Shown: positions 1 through 9,010 of the stretch, in pieces
How the letters are laid out: each line of letters begins with the position of its first letter
Position numbering within the stretch: the stretch's first letter is position 1
Assembly (NCBI RefSeq): GCF_002812045.1
Contig: NZ_NPEG01000011.1
Location: 61,307 to 125,306, forward strand
Direction of reading: 5' to 3'
DNA length: 64,000 bases
Origin: Leptospira haakeii
Lineage (GTDB): Bacteria; Spirochaetota; Leptospiria; Leptospirales; Leptospiraceae
Position numbers and translations under genes: made by a program
Notes under the pieces: model-generated
Told to the model about the DNA's origin: nothing
The model's input: only the letters and a program-made list of their open reading frames with translations
The model's database searches: none

Positions 1-1116
1 GTATAAATCGTCGAAAGTAAAATCTTCGTCATAAGAAAGAATAGCTGCGCCTATGGATACTGTGATATTCACAGGTTTGTTATCCGAATCTCTGATGGAA
101 AGTGGATGAGACTCTACACCTTTACGCAAAGATTCACATAAAGTTTTTAAACTTTTAGGATCTACTGAATCTAAAAGAACACAGAATTCATCTCCGCCGA
201 TACGTGCACAAATGTCGGTGGATCTTACTCTAGATTTCATAACTGCAGAAAGAGTTTGGAGAGCATCATCCCCTGCCATATGTCCATACTTATCATTGAT
301 CTCTTTTAAATGATCTAGGTCCAAGATCACAAGTGCCATTTGGAAACTATGGCGTTTTGCTCTCTTCTTGAAGATATCGAATTGTTCTATCAAGTATCTG
401 CGATTATAAAGATCAGTCAGATCATCCAAATTGGAGATCATTCTGATATGCAGATTTTTTGCCTTTAGTCTCAGAACCGCGCCGGATAATTTCCTTTTAT
501 CACGGTAATCCATGGTTCTCCAATAATTCATGATCACATTCCCGAAAGTTCCTACAAACAAATAGGTTAGAAGGATGGGGAATTCTTGCATTGCCTCTAC
601 AGGAGAATCTCCCAAGTAGCATACACCTAAGAACATCAGACAGAATGCAAGGTTAGTGGCGACTGCAGTGGTAGTGGTTAACCAAAGAAGAAGGTTCATA
701 CTAAGCAAGATCGCGGATGCCTGGTGAAGATAGACATCATAGTGAACCTTATCGGAATATAGGAAAGGAAAGAATGAGATCAGAAGTGTAGAAGAAGTCC
801 ATACTTTGTAGAACTCCAGTTTTTTAGGGACCCAATCCTTTTTACGTGCATGTCTCCATAAGAATATGAGTGAAAGAATGATTAAAGTGATTCTGCTGGA
901 TTGTAGAAGGATCAGAGATTCATCTTCGAAGTCCCGCGAATTCGGCAGGAAATAGGTGATTAAACTGATTACAATACAAAGAGAATAGTGGGCTACCAAG
1001 GATTGCCGGATTTCGCTCCAATTGGTCTCTAAAAATCCTTGGGGGTATCGATTAAAGAAGATCCGCTTTGATAGTAAGCGAATTCTTCGGTCTATGCCTG
1101 GGAACCACTTGAACAT
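1..1116 (-). CDS. Membrane-anchored GGDEF diguanylate cyclase (3' end outside window)
   Basis: Reading the minus strand from an ATG at 1116 gives 372 uninterrupted codons running off the left edge. The N-terminal ~230 residues hold several hydrophobic segments, so the protein is probably a multi-pass inner-membrane sensor. The C-terminal part is a GGDEF domain with an intact RIGGDEF active-site loop (GGDEF at residues 307-311) and the usual preceding D-x-L-T-x-L-Y-N-R-R signature. GGDEF domains make cyclic di-GMP from two GTP. No other sensory domain is visible in the part present. The start is the first ATG after in-frame stops; its Shine-Dalgarno is weak. Family confident, input signal unknown. 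Confidence 0.88.
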   Translation of the reverse strand, partial: MFKWFPGIDRRIRLLSKRIFFNRYPQGFLETNWSEIRQSLVAHYSLCIVISLITYFLPNSRDFEDESLILLQSSRITLIILSLIFLWRHARKKDWVPKKLEFYKVWTSSTLLISFFPFLYSDKVHYDVYLHQASAILLSMNLLLWLTTTTAVATNLAFCLMFLGVCYLGDSPVEAMQEFPILLTYLFVGTFGNVIMNYWRTMDYRDKRKLSGAVLRLKAKNLHIRMISNLDDLTDLYNRRYLIEQFDIFKKRAKRHSFQMALVILDLDHLKEINDKYGHMAGDDALQTLSAVMKSRVRSTDICARIGGDEFCVLLDSVDPKSLKTLCESLRKGVESHPLSIRDSDNKPVNITVSIGAAILSYDEDFTFDDLY

Positions 1117-1132
1117 ATGTTTTCATTTCCGC

Positions 1133-1161
1133 ATGGAAGGTTTTTTGGAAAAAACCTCCAT
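1133..1161. other. Inverted repeat, possible terminator or 5' UTR hairpin
   Basis: Arms AGGTTTTTT (1138-1146) and AAAAAACCT (1149-1157) are perfectly complementary, extended by ATGG/CCAT with one bulged base. It lies between the stop of the DUF3817 gene (1279) and the start of the GGDEF gene (1116), both minus strand. It could end the upstream operon or structure the leader of the cyclase mRNA. No separate U-tract follows. Confidence 0.45.
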
Positions 1162-1278
1162 AATAAGACCACGGTTCGCGCATAACGTGCCTTGGGGCAA
1201 GAAAGAATCAAACTAAGTCAAAAAAATTCCAGCCAAAAGATTGTGTCGACTTTGTCAGAAGAAAGGAATTCCAGTTTC

Positions 1279-1593
1279 TTATCCCTTTTCGGATAGGTTT
1301 TTCAATATGGTCTTATCTACATAAAATGTTCCGAATGGAATGCTTGATGCCAAAAGTACAATCCAAGTCCTTTCTCTAAAACTCCAGGAGTGTTCGATCG
1401 AAAAATGAAACGTTTGGAGAATGAATAATAGGAAGAGTCCTCCGTGGATCGGGCCAACTAATTTGACTAAGTCAGGGATTCCAAGGCCGTATTTAAGAGG
1501 AACTCCGACTAGAACTAATAAAAGTAAGGAACTTCCTTCCAAAAACCCTAGAAGCCTGAGTCTTCCTAAATCGGTGCTAAAAAACTTTCCCAT
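1279..1593 (-). CDS. DUF3817 small integral membrane protein
   Basis: This 104-residue protein has three hydrophobic segments and the pattern of the DUF3817 (YdzA-like) family: an early G-x-L-E-G-x-S-L segment, a K-Y-G-L-G-I-P segment and a central G-P-I-H-G motif. The function of that family is not established. Its ATG shares one base with the stop codon of the preceding membrane-protein gene, so the two are almost certainly translated from one mRNA with the TetR gene further upstream. Confidence 0.75.
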   Translation of the reverse strand: MGKFFSTDLGRLRLLGFLEGSSLLLLVLVGVPLKYGLGIPDLVKLVGPIHGGLFLLFILQTFHFSIEHSWSFRERTWIVLLASSIPFGTFYVDKTILKNLSEKG

Positions 1594-2060
1594 TAAAATC
1601 CTCTAAAATACGGCCTTTCTACGAATGGTGAAAAGGGCCAAGGTATTGCTATGAATATGAGTAAGAGTGAGGTTATAAACCAGAATAATAAACTTTTGAA
1701 TTTTTCCTGGTTTTCCGTTTTTCTTTTGGCAATTGCGGATCCCAAAGTGAGTAAAATAACGGAAGCGATCATGAGGGAGATATGAGTAGAGCCAAAAAAG
1801 CGGGCTTCCGGAACAAGAATCGATTCTGCTTTATTTGCGAAAAATGATCTGACGATCGGGCTATAAAAATATAAGGTAAAACCGATTACCAATTGTAGGT
1901 GAGAAAGGGATATCACGAGTATTCGAAATAGATCATCTATTTTTCCAAAAGACCTTCTTCTTAAAAATCCCAAAAGGGAAAGACTTATGGAAATTAAAAT
2001 TACAACTAATACTACCCAGCGCACATGAGAGTGAATGATCAATAAATATGGATATATCAT
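1593..2060 (-). CDS. Four-helix integral membrane protein, cytochrome b-like
   Basis: This 155-residue protein has four predicted membrane spans, a His pair near the N-terminus (IIHSHVRW), a second His in helix 2 (LSHLQLV) and a third in helix 3 (THISLM). Histidines placed in membrane helices recall small cytochrome b-type or SirB2-like proteins, but haem binding is only an inference. It starts inside the last codons of the TetR gene (ATGA overlap at 2057-2060) and runs into DUF3817, forming a three-gene operon. Confidence 0.6.
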   Translation of the reverse strand: MIYPYLLIIHSHVRWVVLVVILISISLSLLGFLRRRSFGKIDDLFRILVISLSHLQLVIGFTLYFYSPIVRSFFANKAESILVPEARFFGSTHISLMIASVILLTLGSAIAKRKTENQEKFKSLLFWFITSLLLIFIAIPWPFSPFVERPYFRGF

Positions 2061-2692
2061 AGATTAGATTTTTTCCCTTTTTGTTTTTGGATCGGATAAG
2101 ATCTATCTAATAGAGCTTGGAAGGCTTTCTCTGCGCGGCGATCCGCTTTCGGGTCTTTTAAAAAACGAAACGATGTATGATGGACCAAGTAAATTCCACA
2201 AAGCTCCCATACAAATTGGTCCAAATCCAGATCAGATCTTAATTCTCCCAGATCCACGCAGTCTTTTGTGAACTTCTTTAAAAGGGCTCTCCATTCCGAT
2301 TCCATAGACAATAGTTTTTCCCGGACTGGACCTTTTGAATCATCTAATTCGAATAATCCTGCAGCAATAGGGCATCCTCCAGGAAGTCCTGCTTTTTTAG
2401 ACCAACCCAGCCAGTGTTTTACCAAAGAACGAAGTCTAGGAAGTCCTTCCTTGGACTTTAATGTAGGCTCCAAAACTTTTGATTTAGAGAACTCCGCTGT
2501 ATGATCCAGAATAGAAATTTGAATTTCTTCTTTAGAGCCGAAATGAGCAAACAAACCGCTCTTGGACAAACCGGAAAGTTCCGCCAAAGGACCGAGGCTT
2601 AAACCTTCCAAACCGGATCTACTTACGACTTGAAGTCCTTTCTCTAAAATACGATTCCTCGTTTCTTGGCTAAGTTTTCCGCCTGAGATCAT
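2057..2692 (-). CDS. TetR family transcriptional regulator
   Basis: This 211-residue protein has an N-terminal TetR helix-turn-helix (about residues 8-55: LSQETRNRIL, then the recognition segment SGLSKSGLFAHFGSKEEI) and a C-terminal ligand domain with a GGCP motif. GGCP is typical of a TetR subgroup sensing small organic or electrophilic compounds. It is the first gene of an operon with two small membrane proteins, so it probably autoregulates and controls them. A partial palindrome ACGA-CCGA-TCGT lies at 2704-2715 just upstream of its ATG. No clear Shine-Dalgarno precedes the ATG. Confidence 0.85.
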   Translation of the reverse strand: MISGGKLSQETRNRILEKGLQVVSRSGLEGLSLGPLAELSGLSKSGLFAHFGSKEEIQISILDHTAEFSKSKVLEPTLKSKEGLPRLRSLVKHWLGWSKKAGLPGGCPIAAGLFELDDSKGPVREKLLSMESEWRALLKKFTKDCVDLGELRSDLDLDQFVWELCGIYLVHHTSFRFLKDPKADRRAEKAFQALLDRSYPIQKQKGKKSNL

Positions 2693-2703
2693 AAATAAAA
2701 AGA

Positions 2704-2715
2704 ACGACCGATCGT
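2704..2715. promoter_or_regulatory. Short palindrome upstream of TetR gene, candidate operator
   Basis: Arms ACGA and TCGT flank CCGA 12 bp upstream of the TetR start codon, with an AT-rich stretch resembling a -10 region beside it. The arms are short, so this is a weak candidate autoregulatory site. Confidence 0.3.
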
Positions 2716-2760
2716 GCTATTTATGCAAGAAAAATATATCAAATCTAAAAGATTTTAAAA

Positions 2761-3591
2761 TTAAAGAGTAGCGATCTTTCTTGGATTTTTGGTCAGGACT
2801 TCAGGTATAGGAAGCCCCACGCCGCCTAAAGAGCGGACTTGTTTTCCGTTAATAAATAGTCTGATCCCTCTTAGTTCCGAGTTTTCCAGAATACTATAAC
2901 AGATCTGGTCCACTCTATCTTTCAAAAGTTCAGGGCCTGCACCTGCTTCGAAGTCAGGGCCAAGATATAGCTTTAAAACTCCATTCTCCACGGAGTATTC
3001 TTTGGAATATTCCATTCTATTAGGAAGTGCGTTCAAAACACCTTGGGTTTTTTCATCGGAAGAAGGTCCCTTTGTGAGTTCCTTCAGTATAAATAGGATC
3101 TTATCCCCATGATCGAATTTTCTTTTTAACTGAACTAGTCTGGAATGACTTTTGTTTCCTCTTCCATAAAACTTCAAAAAGTAAAGTTTGATCTCTCCTG
3201 GAGAATGATCCAAACGGATTTTGGGAGAAGGCCCGATCGGTCCAGGTTTAGGCATTTCCACGATAGGGATAAACATTTCTTCGGGATCGTTTGAATCGGA
3301 GGTAATATCTTCAGAAGAGGAGTTTTCCGCATTCTGCATTAACTCGGTTAAAATTTCATCTTCTGCTTGGTCCATTACCTGTTCATGGGTCTGTTTTCCC
3401 TTGTTCTCTGAAGAAGAAGGAGATAATGGATTTGTTTTTCCGATCGTATTAAATTTTGAAAAGAAAGAAGGGGATTCTTGTCCGGGGGAGGATATACTCT
3501 TATTCCCCATAGACTTATCTAATAAAACTAGAACGAATAGAGCCCCTGTCAGGATATAAAGAAGCGATTTAAGTTTATCCGATTCGGGCAC
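2761..3591 (-). CDS. Membrane-anchored GerMN domain protein
   Basis: A 276-residue protein with one N-terminal membrane anchor (about residues 9-24), a low-complexity Ser/Pro/Glu linker to about residue 110, and a C-terminal GerMN-like domain (about 130-262). GerMN hallmarks are I-K-L-Y-F-L at its start, L-x-x-L-T-K-G-P-S-S-D-E in the middle, and a Y-S-I-L-E-N-S segment followed by L-F-I-N-G-K. GerMN domains occur in cell-surface proteins outside spore formers; their ligand is generally unknown. The protein probably projects into the periplasm. It is monocistronic, between the TetR operon and the HAD gene. Confidence 0.75.
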   Translation of the reverse strand: MPESDKLKSLLYILTGALFVLVLLDKSMGNKSISSPGQESPSFFSKFNTIGKTNPLSPSSSENKGKQTHEQVMDQAEDEILTELMQNAENSSSEDITSDSNDPEEMFIPIVEMPKPGPIGPSPKIRLDHSPGEIKLYFLKFYGRGNKSHSRLVQLKRKFDHGDKILFILKELTKGPSSDEKTQGVLNALPNRMEYSKEYSVENGVLKLYLGPDFEAGAGPELLKDRVDQICYSILENSELRGIRLFINGKQVRSLGGVGLPIPEVLTKNPRKIATL

Positions 3592-3648
3592 AATACAATT
3601 TTCGGCTGATCCGGAAACTGCCTTCTCACTTTTTCCGCAGAAAACGGA

Positions 3649-4320
3649 TTAGAATATTCGATCCAGGTCTTCTAGTTGGGCCAGACTCACTTCCCAATCC
3701 GGGATTTCTCCCTCAGGAGCGTGGCCATAGGCGCAGAATGCAAAAGGGCTACCGTTTTTGCGGGCTGCCTCATGGTCGGAACTTCTGTCCCCGATCATGA
3801 GGATCTCCTCTGGGGAATAAGAATAATCTCGGATATATTTTGCGACTATGTCCGGCTTGGTTTTGATCGTTTCGTTGTCCAAAACCACGATTGGATCGAA
3901 TAAGGGCAGGATTCCGGAAACTTCCAGGATGGTTTTTACGTAAGGCATTCTTCCATTGGAAGCCGCTAAGATCTGGTACCCCTTATTTTTGAGAGAAGTG
4001 ACCGTTTCTTTGACCTTCGGGTAGAATTCACCTTCTCCTTGTCGGATCTTAGACACTAAAAGTTCCAGGACTGAGTCGGAGATCTGGTCTCTTTCCGACT
4101 CCTTAAGTTGAGGAACCAGGTTTAAAAAGATGGTTTTGACCGGTTTTCCGATTTCTAACATGATCCTGTCTCTGTCTGGGACCTCGAGTGGGATCTGGGA
4201 GTTTACCGAAAATCTGCGGATTGCTTCCGCATAGGTTTCTAAGATGATTCCTTCAGAAGAAAATAGGGTTCCGTCCACATCGAAGGCAAGTGCGCGGACC
4301 CGTTTGGGATTCCAATCCAT
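3649..4320 (-). CDS. HAD superfamily phosphatase (phosphoglycolate phosphatase-like)
   Basis: This 223-residue protein has the HAD nucleophile motif DVDGT (D14, D16), motif II A-S-N-G-R, and the C-terminal I-G-D-R-S-S-D-H-E-A-A motif IV, with a helical cap between motifs I and II. Such proteins remove phosphate from small metabolites, phosphoglycolate being typical. The ATG at 4320 is chosen because the reading frame to its left (to 4464) has no HAD homology and would overlap the divergent radical SAM gene. The physiological substrate cannot be read from the sequence. Confidence 0.82.
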   Translation of the reverse strand: MDWNPKRVRALAFDVDGTLFSSEGIILETYAEAIRRFSVNSQIPLEVPDRDRIMLEIGKPVKTIFLNLVPQLKESERDQISDSVLELLVSKIRQGEGEFYPKVKETVTSLKNKGYQILAASNGRMPYVKTILEVSGILPLFDPIVVLDNETIKTKPDIVAKYIRDYSYSPEEILMIGDRSSDHEAARKNGSPFAFCAYGHAPEGEIPDWEVSLAQLEDLDRIF

Positions 4321-4400
4321 TAGCAAGACAATAGTTTTGGCTGGGGAATTCGAGGCATTCCTTTTTTCCTTCGCTTGATTTTCCCTGCCTGGGCATAAGG

Positions 4401-5693
4401 ATGGGAAAAGAGTTCCGGATGGAGAGATTGGGGAAAAACCGGGGAATAGCGGATCTAGAGTCACCTGCTGATTCTAGGAAGAGTTTATATTCTTCTTTCG
4501 CCTGGACAGATTATAAAGCCCAACTCCAAAAGAGAATAAGGGCAGAAGACCTTTCCAAATATTTTCATTTAACCGAATCCGAAAAAATCGGGATCCAAGA
4601 AACCATCCGACTGAATGTAGGAACTACTCCTTATTATCTTTCTCTTTCCGATCCAAACGATCCGAATTGTCCCATCCGAAAAATGATCGTTCCAAGAAGA
4701 GAAGAGTCCTTCTTCTCTCCGGAAGAAACATTAGATCCATTACATGAAGAGGATCTTTCCCCTGTAAAAGGGCTCACTCATATGTATCCGGATCGAGTAT
4801 TACTTTTTTCGAATCATGAATGTTCCGTCTATTGCAGACATTGTATGAGAGGAAGAAAGGTATCTGATTCTTCCGAAAGAATGGAAACTACTGATTTGGA
4901 ATTATGTTTTGATTATATTCGAAATCATCCTGAAATTTCGGATGTGGTGATCTCAGGCGGGGATCCGCTTAATCTTTCCGATTCCAAAATAGATTGGATC
5001 TTGGAGAATTTAGAAAAAATACCTCATATAAAAATTTGCAGGCTGGGAACTCGAAACCCGGTCACACTTCCTATGAGGATTACTTCTGATCTATGCAAAA
5101 TCATAGAATCCCATAATACGGATCGTTTATCCATTTTTTGTAATACTCAATTCAATCATGAAAAAGAATGCACACCTGAAGCAAAAGAAGCAATCCTAAA
5201 ACTTCTGAAAGCCGGAGTGAACGTCGGAAACCAATGTGTGATCCTGAAAGGTATCAACGATGATGGAGAAATAATGCTTAGGCTCCATCGAAAACTTTTG
5301 GAACTTAGGATTCGTGCTTATTATATGTATGATCCCGAACTGATCCCGGGTTCTCGCGGCTTCCGAACACCTCTCGCAAAAGGGATTCAAATAATCGAAT
5401 ATATGCGTGGAAAAGTTGCCGGTATGGGAATTCCTCAGTTTGTGAATGATCTTCCAGGTGGTGGGGGAAAAGTAAGCCTTGGTCCGAACTGGTATTTAGG
5501 ATTTCATAAACCTTCTAGAAATCATGTGTTCCGATCTGCGGTGAGAGGAACTTATCATCTGAGTCCTGAGCCAATCGACAGTGAATATGAGGAATTTTAT
5601 CCGGAGATCAGCGAGGAAACTTGGTCGCAAATACTACAGAATTCCTATTCCGCATTTAAAGGCCTTGGTCCTTTAGGAGAATCTGGAAAATGA
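4401..5693 (+). CDS. KamA-family radical SAM aminomutase (lysine 2,3-aminomutase-like)
   Basis: A 430-residue protein with the radical SAM cluster motif C141-x3-C145-x2-C148, the S-G-G-D-P motif (185-189) and the KamA PLP motif P-G-G-G-G-K with K357. Two aspartates that in lysine 2,3-aminomutase bind the lysine side-chain amine are kept by my alignment: D311 (before the G-x-x-x-F-R-T-P segment) and D350 (F-V-N-D-L-P-G). This favours lysine or a lysine-like substrate over glutamate. The reaction would be radical migration of an alpha-amino group to the beta carbon. It heads a tightly overlapping operon with an ATP-grasp ligase and a di-iron oxidase-like protein. A second ATG at 4419 is an alternative start. 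It could also be an EF-P-type (EpmB) enzyme, but no partner epmA or efp is nearby. Confidence 0.85.
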   Translation: MGKEFRMERLGKNRGIADLESPADSRKSLYSSFAWTDYKAQLQKRIRAEDLSKYFHLTESEKIGIQETIRLNVGTTPYYLSLSDPNDPNCPIRKMIVPRREESFFSPEETLDPLHEEDLSPVKGLTHMYPDRVLLFSNHECSVYCRHCMRGRKVSDSSERMETTDLELCFDYIRNHPEISDVVISGGDPLNLSDSKIDWILENLEKIPHIKICRLGTRNPVTLPMRITSDLCKIIESHNTDRLSIFCNTQFNHEKECTPEAKEAILKLLKAGVNVGNQCVILKGINDDGEIMLRLHRKLLELRIRAYYMYDPELIPGSRGFRTPLAKGIQIIEYMRGKVAGMGIPQFVNDLPGGGGKVSLGPNWYLGFHKPSRNHVFRSAVRGTYHLSPEPIDSEYEEFYPEISEETWSQILQNSYSAFKGLGPLGESGK

Positions 5694-6796
5694 ATTCAGA
5701 TTCTCCATCTGTTTTGATCGTTGCAGATATCCAAAATCCAGGCTTGGATCCAAAGGATACACAGGAATGGGAAGACCAGAATTCCGTCCAAGAAATCAAA
5801 CGTTACTTGGAAGAACTGGGAGAGAGAGTGGAGATTATTGAATTTCCGTCGAAGCTACTACAAAAACTCTCTAATTATTCTGACTTAGAGCCGCAAAATC
5901 GACCTGTTCTATTCCATTTAGTCGAAGGTTTTCGTTCCAGAAATAGAGAAGCACTGCTTCCCGGGGTTGCGGAATATTCAGGATTTCCTCATACGGGTTC
6001 TGATGCTTATGCGCAAACATTGAGTTTGGATAAACATCTTTCTAAATTGTTTTGTATGTCTGCAGGTGTTCCTACCAGTCCTTGGACGATATGGGAGAAA
6101 AATTCTGTCGAAGATACTACAAATTCGCCGCAGAACGCAGATTCCTCGATATTCAAAGGCACGCGACTTCCTTTGGAATTTGAATTTCCTGTTTTTTTCA
6201 AACCAAGATTCGAAGGTTCAAGCTTAGGGGTGGGGGAAGAAAACCTGATTGGCGATTCAGTGGCTTTAGATCAATTTCTCCAATCCAAGTTTAAGGAATA
6301 CTCTTCCTGGATCTGCGAATCCTATTTACCGGGAGAAGAATGGACATTGGCTATTATAGGTTCGCCGACCTATGGATATAAGGCAAGCAAGGTCGCAAGG
6401 ATCGGATTAGAAAATTCTACCGAAAAAATTTACGGAGAAATTACTAAGACCAAATTGAGTATGCCTGAAAAATTATATTTTGATTTGGATAAAGAGAGAT
6501 CGGATTTTGTCCAAAAGAGTTCATTAGAATTATGTAAATTGCTTAAAACTTCCGGAGCAGTCCGTTTGGATTGGAAAGCGGATGCCGGGGGAAAGCCAAT
6601 GTTCATAGAATGGAATTTAACCCCAGGCTTATCTTCCTTTTATAGCGCTTTTCCGATCTGTTATTCGGAAAGTTTCGGGACTTATTCGGATCTGATGAAA
6701 GAATTATTGGAAATTGCAAGAGAGGAATTTTTAACGGAAAGATTCCTCTATTCTAAACTGAAAAAAGAAAAACAAACGAGCGGGATCGAAGGATGA
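5690..6796 (+). CDS. ATP-grasp ligase, D-alanine--D-alanine ligase-like
   Basis: A 368-residue ATP-grasp protein with the Ddl layout: N-terminal domain with [13 protein letters not shown] in place of the Ddl E-G-x-x-G-E-D segment, Lys-bearing [12 protein letters not shown] loop, [10 protein letters not shown] clamp, and the metal-binding end R-L-D-W...F-I-E-W-N-L-T-P-G with Glu and Asn conserved. These enzymes activate a carboxylate as acyl phosphate and join it to an amine. The altered N-terminal loop and the operon argue against cell-wall D-Ala-D-Ala synthesis and for ligation of an unusual amino acid. Its ATG overlaps the KamA stop (ATGA) and its stop overlaps the next ATG in the same way. 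Confidence 0.82.
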   Translation: MNSDSPSVLIVADIQNPGLDPKDTQEWEDQNSVQEIKRYLEELGERVEIIEFPSKLLQKLSNYSDLEPQNRPVLFHLVEGFRSRNREALLPGVAEYSGFPHTGSDAYAQTLSLDKHLSKLFCMSAGVPTSPWTIWEKNSVEDTTNSPQNADSSIFKGTRLPLEFEFPVFFKPRFEGSSLGVGEENLIGDSVALDQFLQSKFKEYSSWICESYLPGEEWTLAIIGSPTYGYKASKVARIGLENSTEKIYGEITKTKLSMPEKLYFDLDKERSDFVQKSSLELCKLLKTSGAVRLDWKADAGGKPMFIEWNLTPGLSSFYSAFPICYSESFGTYSDLMKELLEIAREEFLTERFLYSKLKKEKQTSGIEG

Positions 6797-7470
6797 AAAC
6801 GTTTCGAGAAGAATTAATAGACCAAGTCAAATATCATCCTGTATTGACTGCAAATTTATGGTTGGAAGAAAAAGAAGAGAGAATGGAACATTCCGATCTT
6901 CTCCTTTGGTTGAAGCAGGAATATTTTGTGTCTGTGGAATTTGTGAACTGGTTCTTAAATACTGCGGCTCTTACTAATTTTGTGCCATCTAAAATAGTTC
7001 TAGTGCAAAATATTTGGGAAGAATTGGGAGAAGGTAAAGAAGAAGATTCACATGTTTCTATCCTTCGAAAATTTCTTTCTGAAATGGGGGAGGTTGTGAC
7101 CGGGGAAGATATACTTCCTGAAACTGTAGCTTATTTGGATTTAATGAAAAGAATTACTACCACTGATTTTTATTCAGCTCTTGGCGCACTCGGGCCTGCG
7201 AACGAGTATCTTCTAAAATTAGAATATTCCAGAATGTATAAGTCTTATTCCGATCTAAAATCCAGGATTCCCCTTCCGGAAGGTAAATTTTTCCAGGTGA
7301 ATCTGGAGGCAGACGAATCTCATTCCGAAAAAATGTTTAGATTGATAGAAACTGTTGCGACTGATCCTGAAAAAATGCAAAAGGTAAGAGAAGGTTCAAA
7401 ACTTGCATTGGATGCACGTTTAGTATTTTATGAAGGTCTAAAAAAGGTAATATCTCCGATTCCTCTTTAA
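6793..7470 (+). CDS. Haem-oxygenase-like di-iron oxidase (HDO/iron-containing redox family)
   Basis: This all-helical 225-residue protein matches the pattern of haem-oxygenase-like di-iron oxidases: N-I-W-E-E-L-G-E-G with E77 followed ten residues later by H87, a third-helix E138, and D174-x2-H177. By manual alignment the His usually four residues before that Asp (as in SznF-type motifs) is N170 here, which is unusual and would change one iron ligand. Family members perform N-oxygenation, C-C cleavage or methylene excision on amino-acid-like substrates. It is the last gene of the KamA/ATP-grasp operon (ATGA overlap at 6793-6796) and overlaps the convergent DCC gene by 4 nt. The reaction here is unknown. 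Confidence 0.72.
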   Translation: MKTFREELIDQVKYHPVLTANLWLEEKEERMEHSDLLLWLKQEYFVSVEFVNWFLNTAALTNFVPSKIVLVQNIWEELGEGKEEDSHVSILRKFLSEMGEVVTGEDILPETVAYLDLMKRITTTDFYSALGALGPANEYLLKLEYSRMYKSYSDLKSRIPLPEGKFFQVNLEADESHSEKMFRLIETVATDPEKMQKVREGSKLALDARLVFYEGLKKVISPIPL

Positions 7471-7814
7471 ACCTTAGATCGAATCGATTTTAATAAGCTC
7501 ATAGAGAGCATTCCGAGTAATGGAACCAAGGGAAGATATAAAAGGGGAGAAACCCATCGCCATCCTTTTAAAGAATGAGAAAGTTTCCGGACTGCAAAAA
7601 AACCGGGATATCTCATATTCCCGGAGACGAACTGCACATTACCCGCAACTAATTTAGGTTCTAAACTTGGATGTACTTCTTTTAGATCCCCGGGAGATAG
7701 ATCTCTAAAACTTACAAATTTAACATTTTTATCCAAGGATAGTTTTAAAAGTTTAGAAGCGAGGCTTGAACAAAATCCACATTCCCCATCATACAAGAAT
7801 ACATTCTGTTCCAT
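7467..7814 (-). CDS. DCC family thiol-disulfide oxidoreductase-like protein (DUF393)
   Basis: A 115-residue protein that opens with the DCC signature: Y-D-G-E-C-G-F-C (D9, C12, C15), giving a CxxC pair right after a D-G, followed by a thioredoxin-like fold ending in hydrophobic P-L-x-P-L-L-G helices. DCC proteins are thought to be thiol redox proteins, often membrane associated; no substrate is known. Its start codon touches the stop of the upstream NAGS-like gene at 7814, so they are probably co-transcribed. Confidence 0.8.
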   Translation of the reverse strand: MEQNVFLYDGECGFCSSLASKLLKLSLDKNVKFVSFRDLSPGDLKEVHPSLEPKLVAGNVQFVSGNMRYPGFFAVRKLSHSLKGWRWVSPLLYLPLVPLLGMLSMSLLKSIRSKV

Positions 7815-8992
7815 TAGGAATCGATCCGTTGTTTAGATTCCAGATCTTCCGGAAGGTTTCTTAAAAAATCACAGACGGCAGGAATTTCTTTCTCTTGTAA
7901 TCCGATCCAAAAATAGATCCAGATACCCTCTTTTTGAAGGCCGCTACATTCTTTCGCATACCATTTGGAGATCGTATTTTCCGCTCTGGCTCTCCAGAAA
8001 AGTACAGGTGCTTTTTTTAACATCTCGTCCCAGATATCTCTTCCTACACCTTCACCTCTTGCGATCTCGTTTACTGCGAATTTAGATAGGAAGGTGCCCC
8101 AAGGAGTATTTTGCAGAAGAGCACATCCTTTGTATTCTGATTCCAGAACGATCCCTGAAAATTCTTTATTCCAAAAACCTTGTTTTAGTCCTCTTCCGAA
8201 AGAATCTTCTATCAAACCGTTCAATCTTTTGGGATCTATCTTTTGGAAATCTGAATAGAATTCTATTTTATTCTTTTTTCTTAATAGAGTCCCGCTACCT
8301 TTGATGGTGAATAACTCTTTTAATAAGCCGGGAGCAGAAGTGATCGCGATCTGAAGATTTGGATCTCCCGTATATTCAAATATCATCTTACATTCTTTGA
8401 ATAACGACTCGTCTTCTTTCTGGAGAGTTTCAGCCGATTCGAAATCTAGGATGGAGATCTTTTTATCTTCAGAATTATAAAGTCCACTTCTGGTCGTAAG
8501 AAGGATTAACTTTTTAGTTCTTAGTTCCTTACATAAGTTAGAAAGATAAGGATAAATTTCAGATCCACCTTGGTCCGTTACGAAGACTGGGATCTTTTTC
8601 TCTTTTAAAGAAGAAAGAACCGACTCCAATGCTTGGCTCGGGTTTCTGAACCATTTAGCTGGAAGGTTTCTGGAACCGGGAAGTTCTTGTCCTTCTTCCA
8701 ATGAGTCCTTGATGGATTCTAGACTGATCTTAGAAGCAGGGGAGCGATAGAATAGATTTGCGTAAGATACTCCGTCCTTCTCGAGAACGACTACCGGGAA
8801 AAGTTGTAATTTTTGTAATAACTTTAAATTGTATAAGAATGCTTCCGCGGATTCAGTTAAAGTCTCAGAGCTTGCATGGATGACCGCGAATTTTTCGGGC
8901 TCCAAGGACCGGAATAGTTTCAGGAACTGAAAACTGTCCTTGGAGTTTTCTGTGACTTCTAAAAGTTTGAGTAGGATCTCCTGGTGATTCAT
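7814..8992 (-). CDS. N-acetylglutamate synthase-like protein: degenerate amino-acid-kinase domain plus NAT domain
   Basis: This 392-residue protein has the two-domain build of NAGS/NAGK proteins. Residues ~1-250 are an amino-acid-kinase fold ending in the characteristic [11 protein letters not shown] segment. Residues ~255-375 are a NAT acetyltransferase domain with K-F-A-V-N, G-E-G-V-G, L-F-W-R-A-R, W-Y-A-K-E-C and I-W-I-Y-F-W-I-G-L, which resembles the vertebrate/Xanthomonas NAT domain more than E. coli ArgA. The nucleotide-binding K-x-G-G and the H-G-x-G-P-Q motifs of true kinases are absent (I-H-A-S-S-E replaces the first). The likely role is acetyl-CoA plus glutamate to N-acetylglutamate for arginine biosynthesis, without kinase activity. 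Confidence 0.75.
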   Translation of the reverse strand: MNHQEILLKLLEVTENSKDSFQFLKLFRSLEPEKFAVIHASSETLTESAEAFLYNLKLLQKLQLFPVVVLEKDGVSYANLFYRSPASKISLESIKDSLEEGQELPGSRNLPAKWFRNPSQALESVLSSLKEKKIPVFVTDQGGSEIYPYLSNLCKELRTKKLILLTTRSGLYNSEDKKISILDFESAETLQKEDESLFKECKMIFEYTGDPNLQIAITSAPGLLKELFTIKGSGTLLRKKNKIEFYSDFQKIDPKRLNGLIEDSFGRGLKQGFWNKEFSGIVLESEYKGCALLQNTPWGTFLSKFAVNEIARGEGVGRDIWDEMLKKAPVLFWRARAENTISKWYAKECSGLQKEGIWIYFWIGLQEKEIPAVCDFLRNLPEDLESKQRIDS

Positions 8993-9010
8993 CTCTCCCT
9001 GGAATCTGGT

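Noticed and set aside
3221..3559. 112-codon plus-strand frame opposite the GerMN gene
   Set aside because: No ribosome site or family resemblance; it mirrors the Ser/Glu-rich linker of the real gene.
4321..4464. N-terminal extension of the HAD phosphatase
   Set aside because: No homology, would overlap the divergent radical SAM gene, and the HAD motif starts normally from the ATG at 4320.
5690..6796. Assignment as the housekeeping D-alanine--D-alanine ligase
   Set aside because: The N-terminal substrate loop differs and the gene is locked in an operon with an aminomutase and an oxidase, so no ddl symbol is given.
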